NCBI GenBank assembly: GCA_027021335.1
Contig: JALUUO010000072.1
Coordinates: forward strand, 1-35,999
Direction of reading: 5' to 3'
DNA: 35,999 nt
DNA from: Nitrospirota bacterium
GTDB taxonomy: Bacteria > Nitrospirota > Thermodesulfovibrionia > SZUA-242
Within the stretch, counting starts at the first letter, position 1, and every line of letters starts with the position of its first letter. The notes under the pieces were generated by a model, which saw nothing but the letters and a program-made list of their open reading frames with translations, searched no databases and was not told the DNA's origin. This document shows, in pieces, positions 27,053 to 34,386 of the stretch. The position numbers and the translations under genes were made by a program.

Positions 27053-28384
27053 ATGTTTGAATCGTTATCAGAAAAACTAGACGGAGTTTTCAAGAAACTC
27101 AAGGGCAGGGCGCTGCTTAAGGAAGAAGACGTGGCAGCTGCTATGAAGGAAGTGCGAATGGCGCTTCTGGAAGCTGATGTGAATTTCCGTGTAGTAAAAG
27201 ATTTTGTTGAAAAAGTCAGATCCCGTGCTGTAGGCAAGGAGGTAATGGAAAGCATTACGCCTGGTCAGCAGGTTGTAAAGATCGTCAATGACGAGCTGGT
27301 TTCCTTGATGGGAAAAACACATTCCGGCATCAGACTTGCTCCCAATCTTCCCACCATTATAATGATGATAGGCCTTCAGGGGTCGGGTAAAACCACATCG
27401 GTCGCAAAGGTGGCAAAGACTTACAAGAAAGAAGGCCGCAGGCCTCTTCTTGTGGCTGCTGATACGCAGCGCCCTGCTGCAATCACTCAACTTCAAACTC
27501 TTGGTGATCAGGTTGGAGTTCCTGTCTATGCCACCAGGGAAAAGGATGATCCGGTTCGCATCTGCAAAGATGCCTTAAACAAGGCCAGAACCGATGGACA
27601 TGATATTTTAATCCTGGATACCGCAGGTCGGCTTCAGATTGATGATGATCTGATGAAACAGCTTCAAGACATTAAGTCGACTGTCGTACCAAACGAGGTC
27701 CTGCTTGTGGCGGATGCCATGACCGGCCAGGAGGCTGTGAATATTGCGGAGACCTTTGATGAAAAAATAGGTATAGACGGTGTAATTCTGACTAAAATGG
27801 ATGGCGATGCCCGTGGTGGAGCGGCTTTATCCATAATGTGGGTTACCGGCAAGCCGGTGAAGTTCATGGGAGTCGGGGAAAAGCTTGACCCCTTGGAACC
27901 GTTTTATCCGGATCGTATGGCTTCACGGATTCTCGGTATGGGTGATGTCCTAAGCCTGATAGAGAAGGCGCAGGATGTCGTAGAAGAAAAAGAGGCTATT
28001 GAACTTGAGAAAAAGCTAAGAACAAACACATTTACCCTGGAAGACCTGAGAGACCAGATGCGGCAGGTGAGAAAAATGGGTCCTCTTCAAAGTGTTCTTG
28101 GAATGATTCCCGGTCTTGGTCCCAACCTGAAAAATGTTGACGTTGATGAAAGTCGCCTGAATAAGGTAGAAGCCATCATAAACTCAATGACCAAGAAGGA
28201 ACGCCGTAACTATGCTATAATCAAGGGCAGTCGGCGTCGTCGAATTGCAAACGGCAGCGGTACGACTGTTGCGGAAGTAAACCGTGTGCTTAAGCAGTAT
28301 ATACAGATGAAAAAAATGATGAAAAAATTTAAGGGCGGCGGGATAAAAGGTATGAAACTGCCCGGAATGCCGAAGTTCATGTAA
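27053..28384 (+). CDS. ffh: Signal recognition particle protein Ffh
   Basis: A 443-residue SRP54 GTPase. The N domain (about 1-85) is followed by the G domain with GLQGSGKTT near 104, DTAGR near 190 and TKMDGDARGGAAL near 246, and the methionine-rich M domain (about 300-443) that binds 4.5S RNA and signal peptides (MGPLQSVLGMIPG, MKKMMKKFKGG). It targets membrane proteins to the translocon. It opens the conserved ffh-rpsP-KH-rimM-trmD-rplS cluster; rpsP begins 12 bp after its stop. No ribosome site is visible before ATG 27053. Confidence 0.97.
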   Translation: MFESLSEKLDGVFKKLKGRALLKEEDVAAAMKEVRMALLEADVNFRVVKDFVEKVRSRAVGKEVMESITPGQQVVKIVNDELVSLMGKTHSGIRLAPNLPTIIMMIGLQGSGKTTSVAKVAKTYKKEGRRPLLVAADTQRPAAITQLQTLGDQVGVPVYATREKDDPVRICKDALNKARTDGHDILILDTAGRLQIDDDLMKQLQDIKSTVVPNEVLLVADAMTGQEAVNIAETFDEKIGIDGVILTKMDGDARGGAALSIMWVTGKPVKFMGVGEKLDPLEPFYPDRMASRILGMGDVLSLIEKAQDVVEEKEAIELEKKLRTNTFTLEDLRDQMRQVRKMGPLQSVLGMIPGLGPNLKNVDVDESRLNKVEAIINSMTKKERRNYAIIKGSRRRRIANGSGTTVAEVNRVLKQYIQMKKMMKKFKGGGIKGMKLPGMPKFM

Positions 28385-28396
28385 GGAGGTAATAAG

Positions 28397-28633
28397 TTGG
28401 TAAAAATCAGACTGACGCGTTTGGGTTCAAAAAAAAGACCCTTTTATCGTGTGATTGTTGCGGACTCCAGGGTTAGAAGGGACGGCCCTTTCCTGGAAAT
28501 ACTTGGCACGTACAACCCTTTGCCGAACCCATCTGAGATCAAGATAGATACGGACAGGGCTAAGCATTGGCTGGGCCTTGGGGCGCAACCTACTTCTACT
28601 GCAAAGAAGCTGCTAAAGATAGCCGGCGTTTAA
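28397..28633 (+). CDS. rpsP: 30S ribosomal protein S16
   Basis: A 78-residue protein beginning V-K-I-R-L-T-R-L-G and containing [13 protein letters not shown], the S16 signature. The start codon is TTG (28397-28399), supported by a full AAGGAGGT ribosome site at 28383-28390 and by alignment to the usual S16 N-terminus; no ATG is available. It is a structural component of the small subunit, coupled to ffh. Confidence 0.96.
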   Translation: MVKIRLTRLGSKKRPFYRVIVADSRVRRDGPFLEILGTYNPLPNPSEIKIDTDRAKHWLGLGAQPTSTAKKLLKIAGV

Positions 28634-28663
28634 ACATGTTACAGGACCTCTGTTGGTCCGGCT
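28621..28663 (+). other. Overlapping inverted repeats at the rpsP-KH junction
   Basis: AGCCGG (28621-28626, inside the last rpsP codons) can pair with CCGGCT (28658-28663); alternatively GGACC (28644-28648) pairs with GGTCC (28655-28659). The two stems share bases and are mutually exclusive. A short TTTT follows at 28668. Weak attenuation or mRNA processing between rpsP and the KH gene is possible. Confidence 0.35.
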
Positions 28664-28690
28664 ACCCTTTTCCCTTGGAGGAGATACCTG

Positions 28691-28921
28691 ATGAAGGCAT
28701 TGATCGAAATGATTGCGAAGTCACTGGTTGACGTTCCGGATGAAGTCACTGTTAGCGAGGTCGATGGAGACAAAGTTACTGTTTATGGACTTAGAGTCGC
28801 TTCCGGCGACCTGGGAAAGGTTATAGGAAAGCAGGGTAACACCGCCCGTGCGATAAGAACTATTCTGAATGCTGCCGGCAACAAAAGTGGAAGGCGTTGC
28901 GTTCTTGAAATCCTTGAATAA
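28691..28921 (+). CDS. khpA: KH-domain RNA-binding protein KhpA
   Basis: A 76-residue protein consisting of a single KH domain with the loop IGKQGNTA near residue 45. KhpA-type proteins bind RNA broadly, often with KhpB/EloR, and are found between rpsP and rimM in many genomes, as here. TTGGAGGAG precedes ATG 28691. The rimM start codon follows the stop with no gap. Confidence 0.93.
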   Translation: MKALIEMIAKSLVDVPDEVTVSEVDGDKVTVYGLRVASGDLGKVIGKQGNTARAIRTILNAAGNKSGRRCVLEILE

Positions 28922-29434
28922 TTGATACAGCAAGCTGTTGTAGGAAAAGTCGTTTCGGCTTGGGGAACAAAGGGAGAGCTTAAGGTTTTTCCTTTAATCA
29001 ACGATCTGAGTTTTTTTTTGGAGTTGAAACACCTTTTCCTTCGTTCATCCAAAGGAAACTTATTAGAAATACGTGTCGGCGGTATCCGTAAACATAATAA
29101 ATTCGTACTTGTTCAGCTGGAAGGAGTAGCCTCTAAGGAAGAGGCGGAGGCTTATAGGGGGTATGAGGTGCTTGTTCCTTCCCCTGAGTTGCCTGCTCTT
29201 GATGAGGGTGAATATTATTACTTTCAGCTTGAGGGGTTGCGGGTACTAACATCTGATGGGCTTGATCTGGGCATTCTTGACCATGTCATGGAGACCGGCG
29301 GTAACGATGTATATGTTGTAGAGTCTTCCGATGGACGTGAAATTCTAATTCCTGCTATACGAGATGTGATATCAAAGGTGGATCTTGAGCGCAGGGAGAT
29401 GATTATTACGCCTATTGAGGGCATGCTTGAGTAG
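28922..29434 (+). CDS. rimM: 16S rRNA processing protein RimM
   Basis: A 170-residue ribosome maturation factor for the 30S head. The N-terminal RimM domain opens with VVGKVVSAWGTKGELKVFPL and the PRC-barrel half follows from about residue 98 (YYYFQLEGLRV, ILIPAIRDVI). The start is TTG 28922, immediately after the khpA stop; no other start codon precedes the conserved VVGKV segment. Zero spacing and no separate ribosome site imply translation by coupling with khpA. Confidence 0.94.
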   Translation: MIQQAVVGKVVSAWGTKGELKVFPLINDLSFFLELKHLFLRSSKGNLLEIRVGGIRKHNKFVLVQLEGVASKEEAEAYRGYEVLVPSPELPALDEGEYYYFQLEGLRVLTSDGLDLGILDHVMETGGNDVYVVESSDGREILIPAIRDVISKVDLERREMIITPIEGMLE

Positions 29435-29458
29435 AACTTAAGTCCGAATTGAGCTGTT

Positions 29459-29548
29459 TTTCCGCCCGGTATGCACCTGTTTTTTGAGCGGAAAGACTTT
29501 TAAATAAATAACATCTTGACAGACCTTTCAGATATGTCTGCGTTTTTT
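29459..29548 (+). other. Two stem-loops in the rimM-trmD gap
   Basis: TTTCCGC (29459-29465) pairs with GCGGAAA (29488-29494) over a 22-nt loop, and CAGAC (29520-29524) pairs with GTCTG (29536-29540) followed by TTTTTT (29543-29548). The second resembles a weak intrinsic terminator. They lie in a 254-bp gap inside an otherwise compact operon; the rest of the gap (to 29688) is A/T-rich with nothing recognisable. Confidence 0.45.
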
Positions 29549-29688
29549 ATTCCGAAATATCCTCGGGATTAATATCAAAATGTTAGCACATCCGTCTTTG
29601 CGACACTTTAGTTTCAAGTAGTTCAACTTGGGTAAAAATACTGTTTTTTCCAAAAACTGCGGGTATAGAGGCTGATTCACACATTAAG

Positions 29689-30447
29689 ATGTGCCACATT
29701 TTCTCCTGCGAAATTCTGACTATTTTCCCTAGGATGGTAGAGCCCTACCTTGAGGAAAGCATCCTGGGTAAAGCACAGAAGAAAGGACTGTTTAACTGCA
29801 GGGTTCTAAATATTCGCGATTATGCCCCTGGAAAACACAGGGTTACAGACGATATTCCATATGGTGGCGGGGCTGGAATGCTGATGAAGCCTGAGCCCTT
29901 ATTCAGAGCTGTTGATGACCTGAGAAAAGATGGCGTTCCACGCCGGATAATTATGCCTACACCTCAGGGCAAACGTTTTGACCAGCATATGGCCGAGGAT
30001 CTCGCGGGTGAAGCAAAAACCCTCACCTTCATATGCGGCCGCTATGAAGGAATAGATGAACGAGTTTCTCTTTCGTTGGTTGATGAAGAAATTTCTATTG
30101 GAGATTATGTCCTTACTGGCGGAGAACTGGCTGCTCTTGTTATAATAGACGCTGCTGTCAGATTGGTTCCCGGCGTTGTCGGTGATGAACGATCGACAGA
30201 ACTAGACTCTTTTTCGTGGGGTGTGCTGGATTATCCGCACTACACTAGGCCGCCGGTTTATCGTGGGCTGGCTGTGCCCGAAGTTCTCATGTCAGGTGAC
30301 CATCGCAGTATCAAGCGGTGGCGACGAAAGGAAGCTCTTAGGCGCACACTTTTACGCCGGCCTGAACTTCTGTTTATTGAGACTGCTGGTTTGAGTACTG
30401 AGGATATAACGATGATAGAGGAAATCAAGAAGGAGGAAAAAATATGA
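29689..30447 (+). CDS. trmD: tRNA (guanine-N1-)-methyltransferase TrmD
   Basis: A 252-residue SPOUT-class enzyme that makes m1G37 in tRNA. Signatures: EILTIFPRM near the N-terminus, [12 protein letters not shown] near 62, [10 protein letters not shown] near 116, and the knot segment [14 protein letters not shown] near 132. The start at ATG 29689 adds about seven residues (MCHIFSC) before the usual N-terminus, but there is no closer ATG/GTG/TTG; the ribosome site is poor. Its stop overlaps the rplS start by ATGA. Confidence 0.95.
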   Translation: MCHIFSCEILTIFPRMVEPYLEESILGKAQKKGLFNCRVLNIRDYAPGKHRVTDDIPYGGGAGMLMKPEPLFRAVDDLRKDGVPRRIIMPTPQGKRFDQHMAEDLAGEAKTLTFICGRYEGIDERVSLSLVDEEISIGDYVLTGGELAALVIIDAAVRLVPGVVGDERSTELDSFSWGVLDYPHYTRPPVYRGLAVPEVLMSGDHRSIKRWRRKEALRRTLLRRPELLFIETAGLSTEDITMIEEIKKEEKI

Positions 30448-30815
30448 ACAGAATTAGCTCTGTTGAGGTGTCTTTTAAAAAAGAACTGCCCCAATTCGGT
30501 CCAGGTGATACTCTTAAGGTTCACTTAAAGGTTAAAGAGGGAGACAAGGAAAGAATCCAGATTTTCCAGGGTGTGGTTATCAGTATGCGTGGAAGTGGTA
30601 CACGTGAAACGTTTACTGTTAGAAAAGTTTCCTACGGGGTTGGCGTAGAGCGTATTATTCCATCGTGTTCACCGCTTATCGAGAAGATAGAGGTGCTTAA
30701 ACGTGGCCGTGTAAGGAGGGCAAAGCTTTACTACTTAAGAGATAAGAAAGGTAAGGACGCCAAGATAAAGGAAAAAGATTTTTTCGGTAAGAAAACAAAA
30801 GCTGTTGCTAATTAA
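30444..30815 (+). CDS. rplS: 50S ribosomal protein L19
   Basis: A 123-residue L19 with the signatures [30 protein letters not shown] and [12 protein letters not shown]. It stabilises the 30S-50S interface. AGGAGG lies in the end of trmD and the start overlaps the trmD stop (ATGA), so translation is coupled. A Lys-rich tail of about 20 residues extends beyond the core. Confidence 0.97.
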   Translation: MNRISSVEVSFKKELPQFGPGDTLKVHLKVKEGDKERIQIFQGVVISMRGSGTRETFTVRKVSYGVGVERIIPSCSPLIEKIEVLKRGRVRRAKLYYLRDKKGKDAKIKEKDFFGKKTKAVAN

Positions 30816-30826
30816 CCGAAGAAAAA

Positions 30827-30852
30827 GTTCTTACTAAAGGTTCTTATTAAAG
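30827..30852 (+). repeat. Imperfect 13-bp tandem duplication after rplS
   Basis: GTTCTTACTAAAG (30827-30839) is followed directly by GTTCTTATTAAAG (30840-30852); 12 of 13 bases match. It lies 12 bp after the rplS stop in the 122-bp gap before rnhB. Confidence 0.7.
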
Positions 30853-30937
30853 CTGCGTCTATTCAAGTAAATAGGCTGTAGATGGCCTGGGGATAAGCTC
30901 GCAAAAGCCTTGTTCTCCAGGGGGTGAATCAAAGTAG

Positions 30938-31558
30938 ATGGGAAAACAGGATCTTTTTACTTATGACCGGTCTTTCAGGGAGAAAGGTTATGCTCTGATA
31001 GCCGGTCTGGATGAGGTTGGTAGAGGTCCCTTGGCTGGTCCTGTTGTAGCTGCTGCTGTGATCCTGCCCGGGGATTTTTTTCTGAGCGGATTGCGTGATT
31101 CCAAAAAGGTGCCGGCCGGAAAGCGGTCAAAGATGTTTCTTGATATTTTGGCCGGATGCCTGGACCTGGGAGTAGGTATTATAGAGCCTGATGTGATAGA
31201 TAAGGTAAATATCCTTGAAGGCACGAAACTTGCCATGCAAGCGGCTCTTATGAATCTTGAGCAGAAACCTGATCTCCTGTTGATAGATGCGCTTTGGCTC
31301 GAAGGTATTGATACGGATCAAAGGGCTATTGTAAAGGGTGACGATACAAGCGCATCAATAGCCGCAGCCTCTATAGTGGCCAAGGAGGTTCGAGACGGTA
31401 TAATGCTTGACTATCACAAGCAGTATCCCCATTATCACTTCAATAAGCACAAGGGCTATCCGACAAAACTTCATAAAGATTGTCTCCGTAAATATGGTCC
31501 TTGCGTAATTCATAGAAAAACGTTTTCCGGTGTTATGCAGCAGCCGCTTCCATTTTAG
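30938..31558 (+). CDS. rnhB: Ribonuclease HII
   Basis: A 206-residue nuclease that cuts RNA in RNA-DNA hybrids and single ribonucleotides in DNA. Catalytic D25/E26 lie in AGLDEVGRGPLAGPV; DSKK follows near 54, the third acidic residue is in LLIDAL near 116, and AAASIVAKEVRD near 147 matches type HII. A G-rich stretch (GGGGGTG) upstream of ATG 30938 may be the ribosome site. Its position after rplS is conserved in many bacteria. Confidence 0.95.
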   Translation: MGKQDLFTYDRSFREKGYALIAGLDEVGRGPLAGPVVAAAVILPGDFFLSGLRDSKKVPAGKRSKMFLDILAGCLDLGVGIIEPDVIDKVNILEGTKLAMQAALMNLEQKPDLLLIDALWLEGIDTDQRAIVKGDDTSASIAAASIVAKEVRDGIMLDYHKQYPHYHFNKHKGYPTKLHKDCLRKYGPCVIHRKTFSGVMQQPLPF

Positions 31559-31636
31559 ACTGCATGCAAAGGGAAAAGGCCGAGAACAGAGGGAGAAGAA
31601 AAAGATAAACCCTTTAGTCTTTAGCCTGAATTTCAA

Positions 31637-32518
31637 ATGTCTCTTTGGCGCGACTATGAACTTATAGATTCGGGTGGTCTTAGGAAACTGGAAAGATTCG
31701 GCTCTTACCGTCTGGTCCGGCCCGATCCTCAGGCTATCTGGAGGCCATCCCTTCCGGAGTCACGGTGGATGGACGCTGATGCTATATACGTCAGGAGCGG
31801 CACTGGTGAGGGAACCTGGAGTTTCAAGAGAAAACTGCCGAGTAGTTGGACCGTGGCCTTTCAGGAACTTCTTTTTAAGGTTAAACCCACGGCATTCAAG
31901 CATACGGGTTTATTCCCGGAGCAGGCTCTGAACTGGTTGTGGTTGCAACAACTTCTTAGGCTGCAGGGAGAAGCCGGAAATAAGAAAGTTCTTAATCTTT
32001 TTGCCTATACCGGTGGAGCTACGCTTGCGGCTGCGTCTGCTGGAGCCTCTGTCTGCCACGTGGATGCCTCAAAAGGATCGATCAAGTGGGCGAAACAGAA
32101 CCAGGAGATCTCGGGCTTGACAGATAAGCCTGTCAGGTGGATCTGTGACGATGTCCCGGCTTTTGTAAAACGTGAGGTCAGAAGGGGGAAGCGCTACGAC
32201 GCAATAATCATGGATCCTCCACCTTATGGAAGAGGAGTTTCTGGTGAGTTATGGAAGATAGAAAAAGACTTGGCTCCACTGGTTGATTTGTGTATGAAAA
32301 AAATTTTGTCGGACAGACCGGTGTTTTTTCTTATTAACAGCTATGCATCCGGGTACTCGCATATCAGTCTGAAAAATTTTCTTGAAGATTTTACCTCTCG
32401 TTTTGGAGGTTTTGTTGAATCAGGAGATTTATTGATCCCCCACACAAATTCTGCCCGGTTTTTACCTTGCGGTATTTATGCACGTTGGTCCGGTTCCGGG
32501 GTTAAAGCCGAAGCATGA
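31637..32518 (+). CDS. Class I SAM-dependent methyltransferase (RlmI/RlmK-like)
   Basis: A 293-residue enzyme. The leader FKHTGLFPEQALNW near residue 86, motif I LNLFAYTGGATLAAASAGA near 119, the acidic ribose-binding HVDAS near 140, and the catalytic-type IIMDPPPYGRG near 190 match the 23S-rRNA methyltransferase RlmI/RlmK group. The motif IV lacks the Cys expected of an m5C enzyme, so a guanine or other target is more likely. No PUA domain is present. The exact substrate is unknown. It ends with a 4-bp ATGA overlap with the pseudouridine synthase gene, suggesting an RNA-modification pair. Confidence 0.85.
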   Translation: MSLWRDYELIDSGGLRKLERFGSYRLVRPDPQAIWRPSLPESRWMDADAIYVRSGTGEGTWSFKRKLPSSWTVAFQELLFKVKPTAFKHTGLFPEQALNWLWLQQLLRLQGEAGNKKVLNLFAYTGGATLAAASAGASVCHVDASKGSIKWAKQNQEISGLTDKPVRWICDDVPAFVKREVRRGKRYDAIIMDPPPYGRGVSGELWKIEKDLAPLVDLCMKKILSDRPVFFLINSYASGYSHISLKNFLEDFTSRFGGFVESGDLLIPHTNSARFLPCGIYARWSGSGVKAEA

Positions 32519-33234
32519 ATTCCGATTTTTTTTATAAAATTTCTTCCAAAACTCCTTCCAAAATTTCTCCCGAAGTTATTTTTGAAGACAATCATTGCCT
32601 GGCTCTGTTGAAGCCATGGAATATGCTCACACAAGGAGATATTACCGGCGATCCTTGCTTGCTCGACTGGGCTCGTGCCTGGATCAAGGATAAATACGAT
32701 AAACCCGGCAATGTATACCTTGGCCTGCTTCACCGCCTGGATCGGCCTGCATCCGGTATAGTTCTTTTTGCCCGAACATCAAAAGCTGCTGCACGTCTTT
32801 CTGATCGGTTCAGGAAAGGTCTGGTTGATAAGAGGTACCTGGCAGTAGTTCACGGAAACCCGGGTACAGGTAGTGATCTTGTTCACCACCTGCTTAAGGA
32901 TCCGGCGAAAAACAAGGTGCGTTCTGTAGCGGACGGGGTAGAGGGAAGTAAAGAGGCAAAACTTAGATACCGGTTGCTTGACCGTCATGGAGATCTAAGC
33001 CTTCTGGAAATCGAGCTTATGACAGGCAGGCCTCATCAGATTCGAGCCCAGATGGCGGCCATAGAGTGCCCTCTTGCGGGTGACCTTAAATACGGATCTT
33101 TTCAACCGCTTCCGGGCAGAAATATAGCTCTTTTTGCTTACAGACTGGCTTTTGAACATCCCACTTTGAAGAAGCAGGTCCGGTTGAAGGCCCAGCCTCC
33201 TGTTAATGAATACCCGTGGCATGAGTTTCTCTGA
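32515..33234 (+). CDS. RluA-family RNA pseudouridine synthase
   Basis: A 239-residue enzyme with the RluA signature HRLDRPASGIVLFART (catalytic D76) and the family segments DKRYLAVVHG and TGRPHQIRAQMA. It isomerises uridine to pseudouridine in rRNA or tRNA; the site cannot be assigned. No S4 domain is present at the N-terminus. The start overlaps the preceding methyltransferase stop, so the genes are translationally coupled. A short imperfect hairpin (33239-33259) follows the stop. Confidence 0.92.
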   Translation: MNSDFFYKISSKTPSKISPEVIFEDNHCLALLKPWNMLTQGDITGDPCLLDWARAWIKDKYDKPGNVYLGLLHRLDRPASGIVLFARTSKAAARLSDRFRKGLVDKRYLAVVHGNPGTGSDLVHHLLKDPAKNKVRSVADGVEGSKEAKLRYRLLDRHGDLSLLEIELMTGRPHQIRAQMAAIECPLAGDLKYGSFQPLPGRNIALFAYRLAFEHPTLKKQVRLKAQPPVNEYPWHEFL

Positions 33235-33316
33235 CTTTGGGGGCGCTAGAGCGGCTCCCTATCCCGATTATAAGCAGATGCCTTCTTGGTGCCAGATTGT
33301 TGAAAGTTGAAAGGAT

Positions 33317-33403
33317 ATCACAGTTGTGTGATGTTCTTTAGTCTTGCTTGTCAATAGTTTTGCATAGTGTGCAACAACGTCCCCAAAGTTACCTAAGGGA
33401 CGT
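33317..33403. other. Inverted repeats between convergent rluA-like and CBS genes
   Basis: ATCACA(GTTG)TGTGAT at 33317-33332 and ACGTCCC (33377-33383) with GGGACGT (33397-33403) are perfect stems in the 180-bp gap between two converging genes. Neither is followed by a long T-run. They probably help end both transcripts, but this is inference. A short direct repeat (TATTACCC) lies just right of the second stem. Confidence 0.4.
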
Positions 33404-33414
33404 ATTACCCGTTA

Positions 33415-33879
33415 TTACCCTGGGTACCTGTCCGTGATATATTCTTTAAGGTAGTGATTTTCAGATCTGATATTGGTAACCTGTGTTTTGACAACATCTC
33501 TCATGGAGAGTACTCCGACCAAACGGTGGTTATCAACTACTGGAAGATGACGGATTTTATTTTTGATCATGATGTTCATGGCGTAACAGAGATCATCCGA
33601 GGGTTCGACCACAATCAGGTTTTCAGTCATGATTTCGTGAACTTTGATATCTTTGAAAAGGCGTTTTTCTTTCAAAGCTGTTGTTCCATGTCCGATGTGT
33701 ACCCAGCATTTAATGATATCTCTTTCGGATAGTAGACCTACCGGCATACTGGCTTTCGTGACCATCAAGGCGCCTATTTCGTGCTTTACCATCTGTTCAA
33801 TTGAATCAGCTACGCTTGCTTCATAGTCAATTGAGTATATGACATTCGGCTTTTCTGCAATTAAATCTTTTATAATCAT
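33415..33879 (-). CDS. CBS-domain pair protein
   Basis: A 154-residue cytoplasmic protein made of two CBS motifs in tandem: the first around YEASVADSIEQMVKHEIGAL and GLLSERDII, the second around KVHEIMTENLIVVEP and VGVLSMRDVV. Such pairs bind adenine nucleotides and regulate partners; no partner is adjacent. The frame is open to 33966 with an earlier ATG at 33931-33933, but the conserved sequence starts at MIIKDLI, so ATG 33877-33879 is preferred. A perfect hairpin (33892-33909) lies 12 nt upstream of this start. If the upstream start is used, the hairpin would be coding. Confidence 0.85.
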   Translation of the reverse strand: MIIKDLIAEKPNVIYSIDYEASVADSIEQMVKHEIGALMVTKASMPVGLLSERDIIKCWVHIGHGTTALKEKRLFKDIKVHEIMTENLIVVEPSDDLCYAMNIMIKNKIRHLPVVDNHRLVGVLSMRDVVKTQVTNIRSENHYLKEYITDRYPG

Positions 33880-33891
33880 AAAATTTCTTTT

Positions 33892-33909
33892 AGTTGTCTT
33901 GTGACAACT
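33892..33909 (-). promoter_or_regulatory. Hairpin just upstream of the CBS-pair start codon
   Basis: AGTTGTC (33892-33898) and GACAACT (33903-33909) form a perfect 7-bp stem with a 4-nt loop. In the minus-strand transcript it ends 12 nt before the preferred start codon, close enough to affect ribosome loading. Confidence 0.5.
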
Positions 33910-33966
33910 CCCTTGTAGTAATTTATACAACATCTTACTTTTATCAAAATTTATTCGATTTGTCAA

Positions 33967-34386
33967 AAAGTGTGTAAACTTGGATAACTGTCGTATTTTG
34001 GATATAAAAGCAGTTTAATGAAAAATGGGAACCTGAATCCGGAACTCAAAACTCTAAAAACACGGATTCCGTTTCACTAATCGGTGTTGAAAGCCAGGTG
34101 TTTCGTCCAAGCCCTGATGCGTCTGATTCCGAAAGCTTTACACCTGGTATATTGTGTGCCTGAATCTTAACTTTCATATTATTTTCTTGTTGAGAGGGTT
34201 AAGATAGCATATAAGCACTGCATTTAAATTTAAGCGACTTGTTATTGTGAAATGTGCTAAGATTTTAATGAACAAATTTTCTAAAAAAAATCAAGAATAA
34301 AATAGTTGACTTTGTAAGACTTACCTTTTGCTTTTTGGGATCCGGCTATAAGCCGGTTAATTACTTTTTCAGGAGGTAATTGTCAG
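33967..34386. promoter_or_regulatory. 420-bp gene-free region with several inverted repeats
   Basis: No plausible gene is present; a 20-codon ATG frame at 34018 lacks a ribosome site. Inverted repeats: GAATCCG (34035-34041) with CGGATTC (34063-34069); CCAGGTGT (34094-34101) with ACACCTGG (34140-34147), which enclose a further TTCG/CGAA pairing; the 11-bp palindrome GTAAGACTTAC (34314-34324); and the GC-rich hairpin CCGGCT(ATA)AGCCGG (34342-34356), 15 nt before the AGGAGG ribosome site of the secreted protein. TTGACT at 34306 lacks a matching -10. No known riboswitch class was recognised. Confidence 0.55.

Noticed and set aside
29516-29544. TTGACA upstream of trmD as a promoter
   Set aside because: The hexamer 17-18 bp downstream (TGCGTT/GCGTTT) does not resemble a -10 box, and the site overlaps the stem-loop with a T-run.
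34108-34140. Hammerhead-ribozyme-like core (CTGATG followed by GAAA with a nearby GTC) inside the 34094-34147 inverted repeat
   Set aside because: The base after CTGATG is C instead of the required A, the segment between the cores does not form stem II, and the short loop cannot form stem I.
34306-34335. TTGACT as the -35 of the secreted-protein promoter
   Set aside because: No -10-like hexamer at 16-19 bp; the promoter of this gene remains unidentified.
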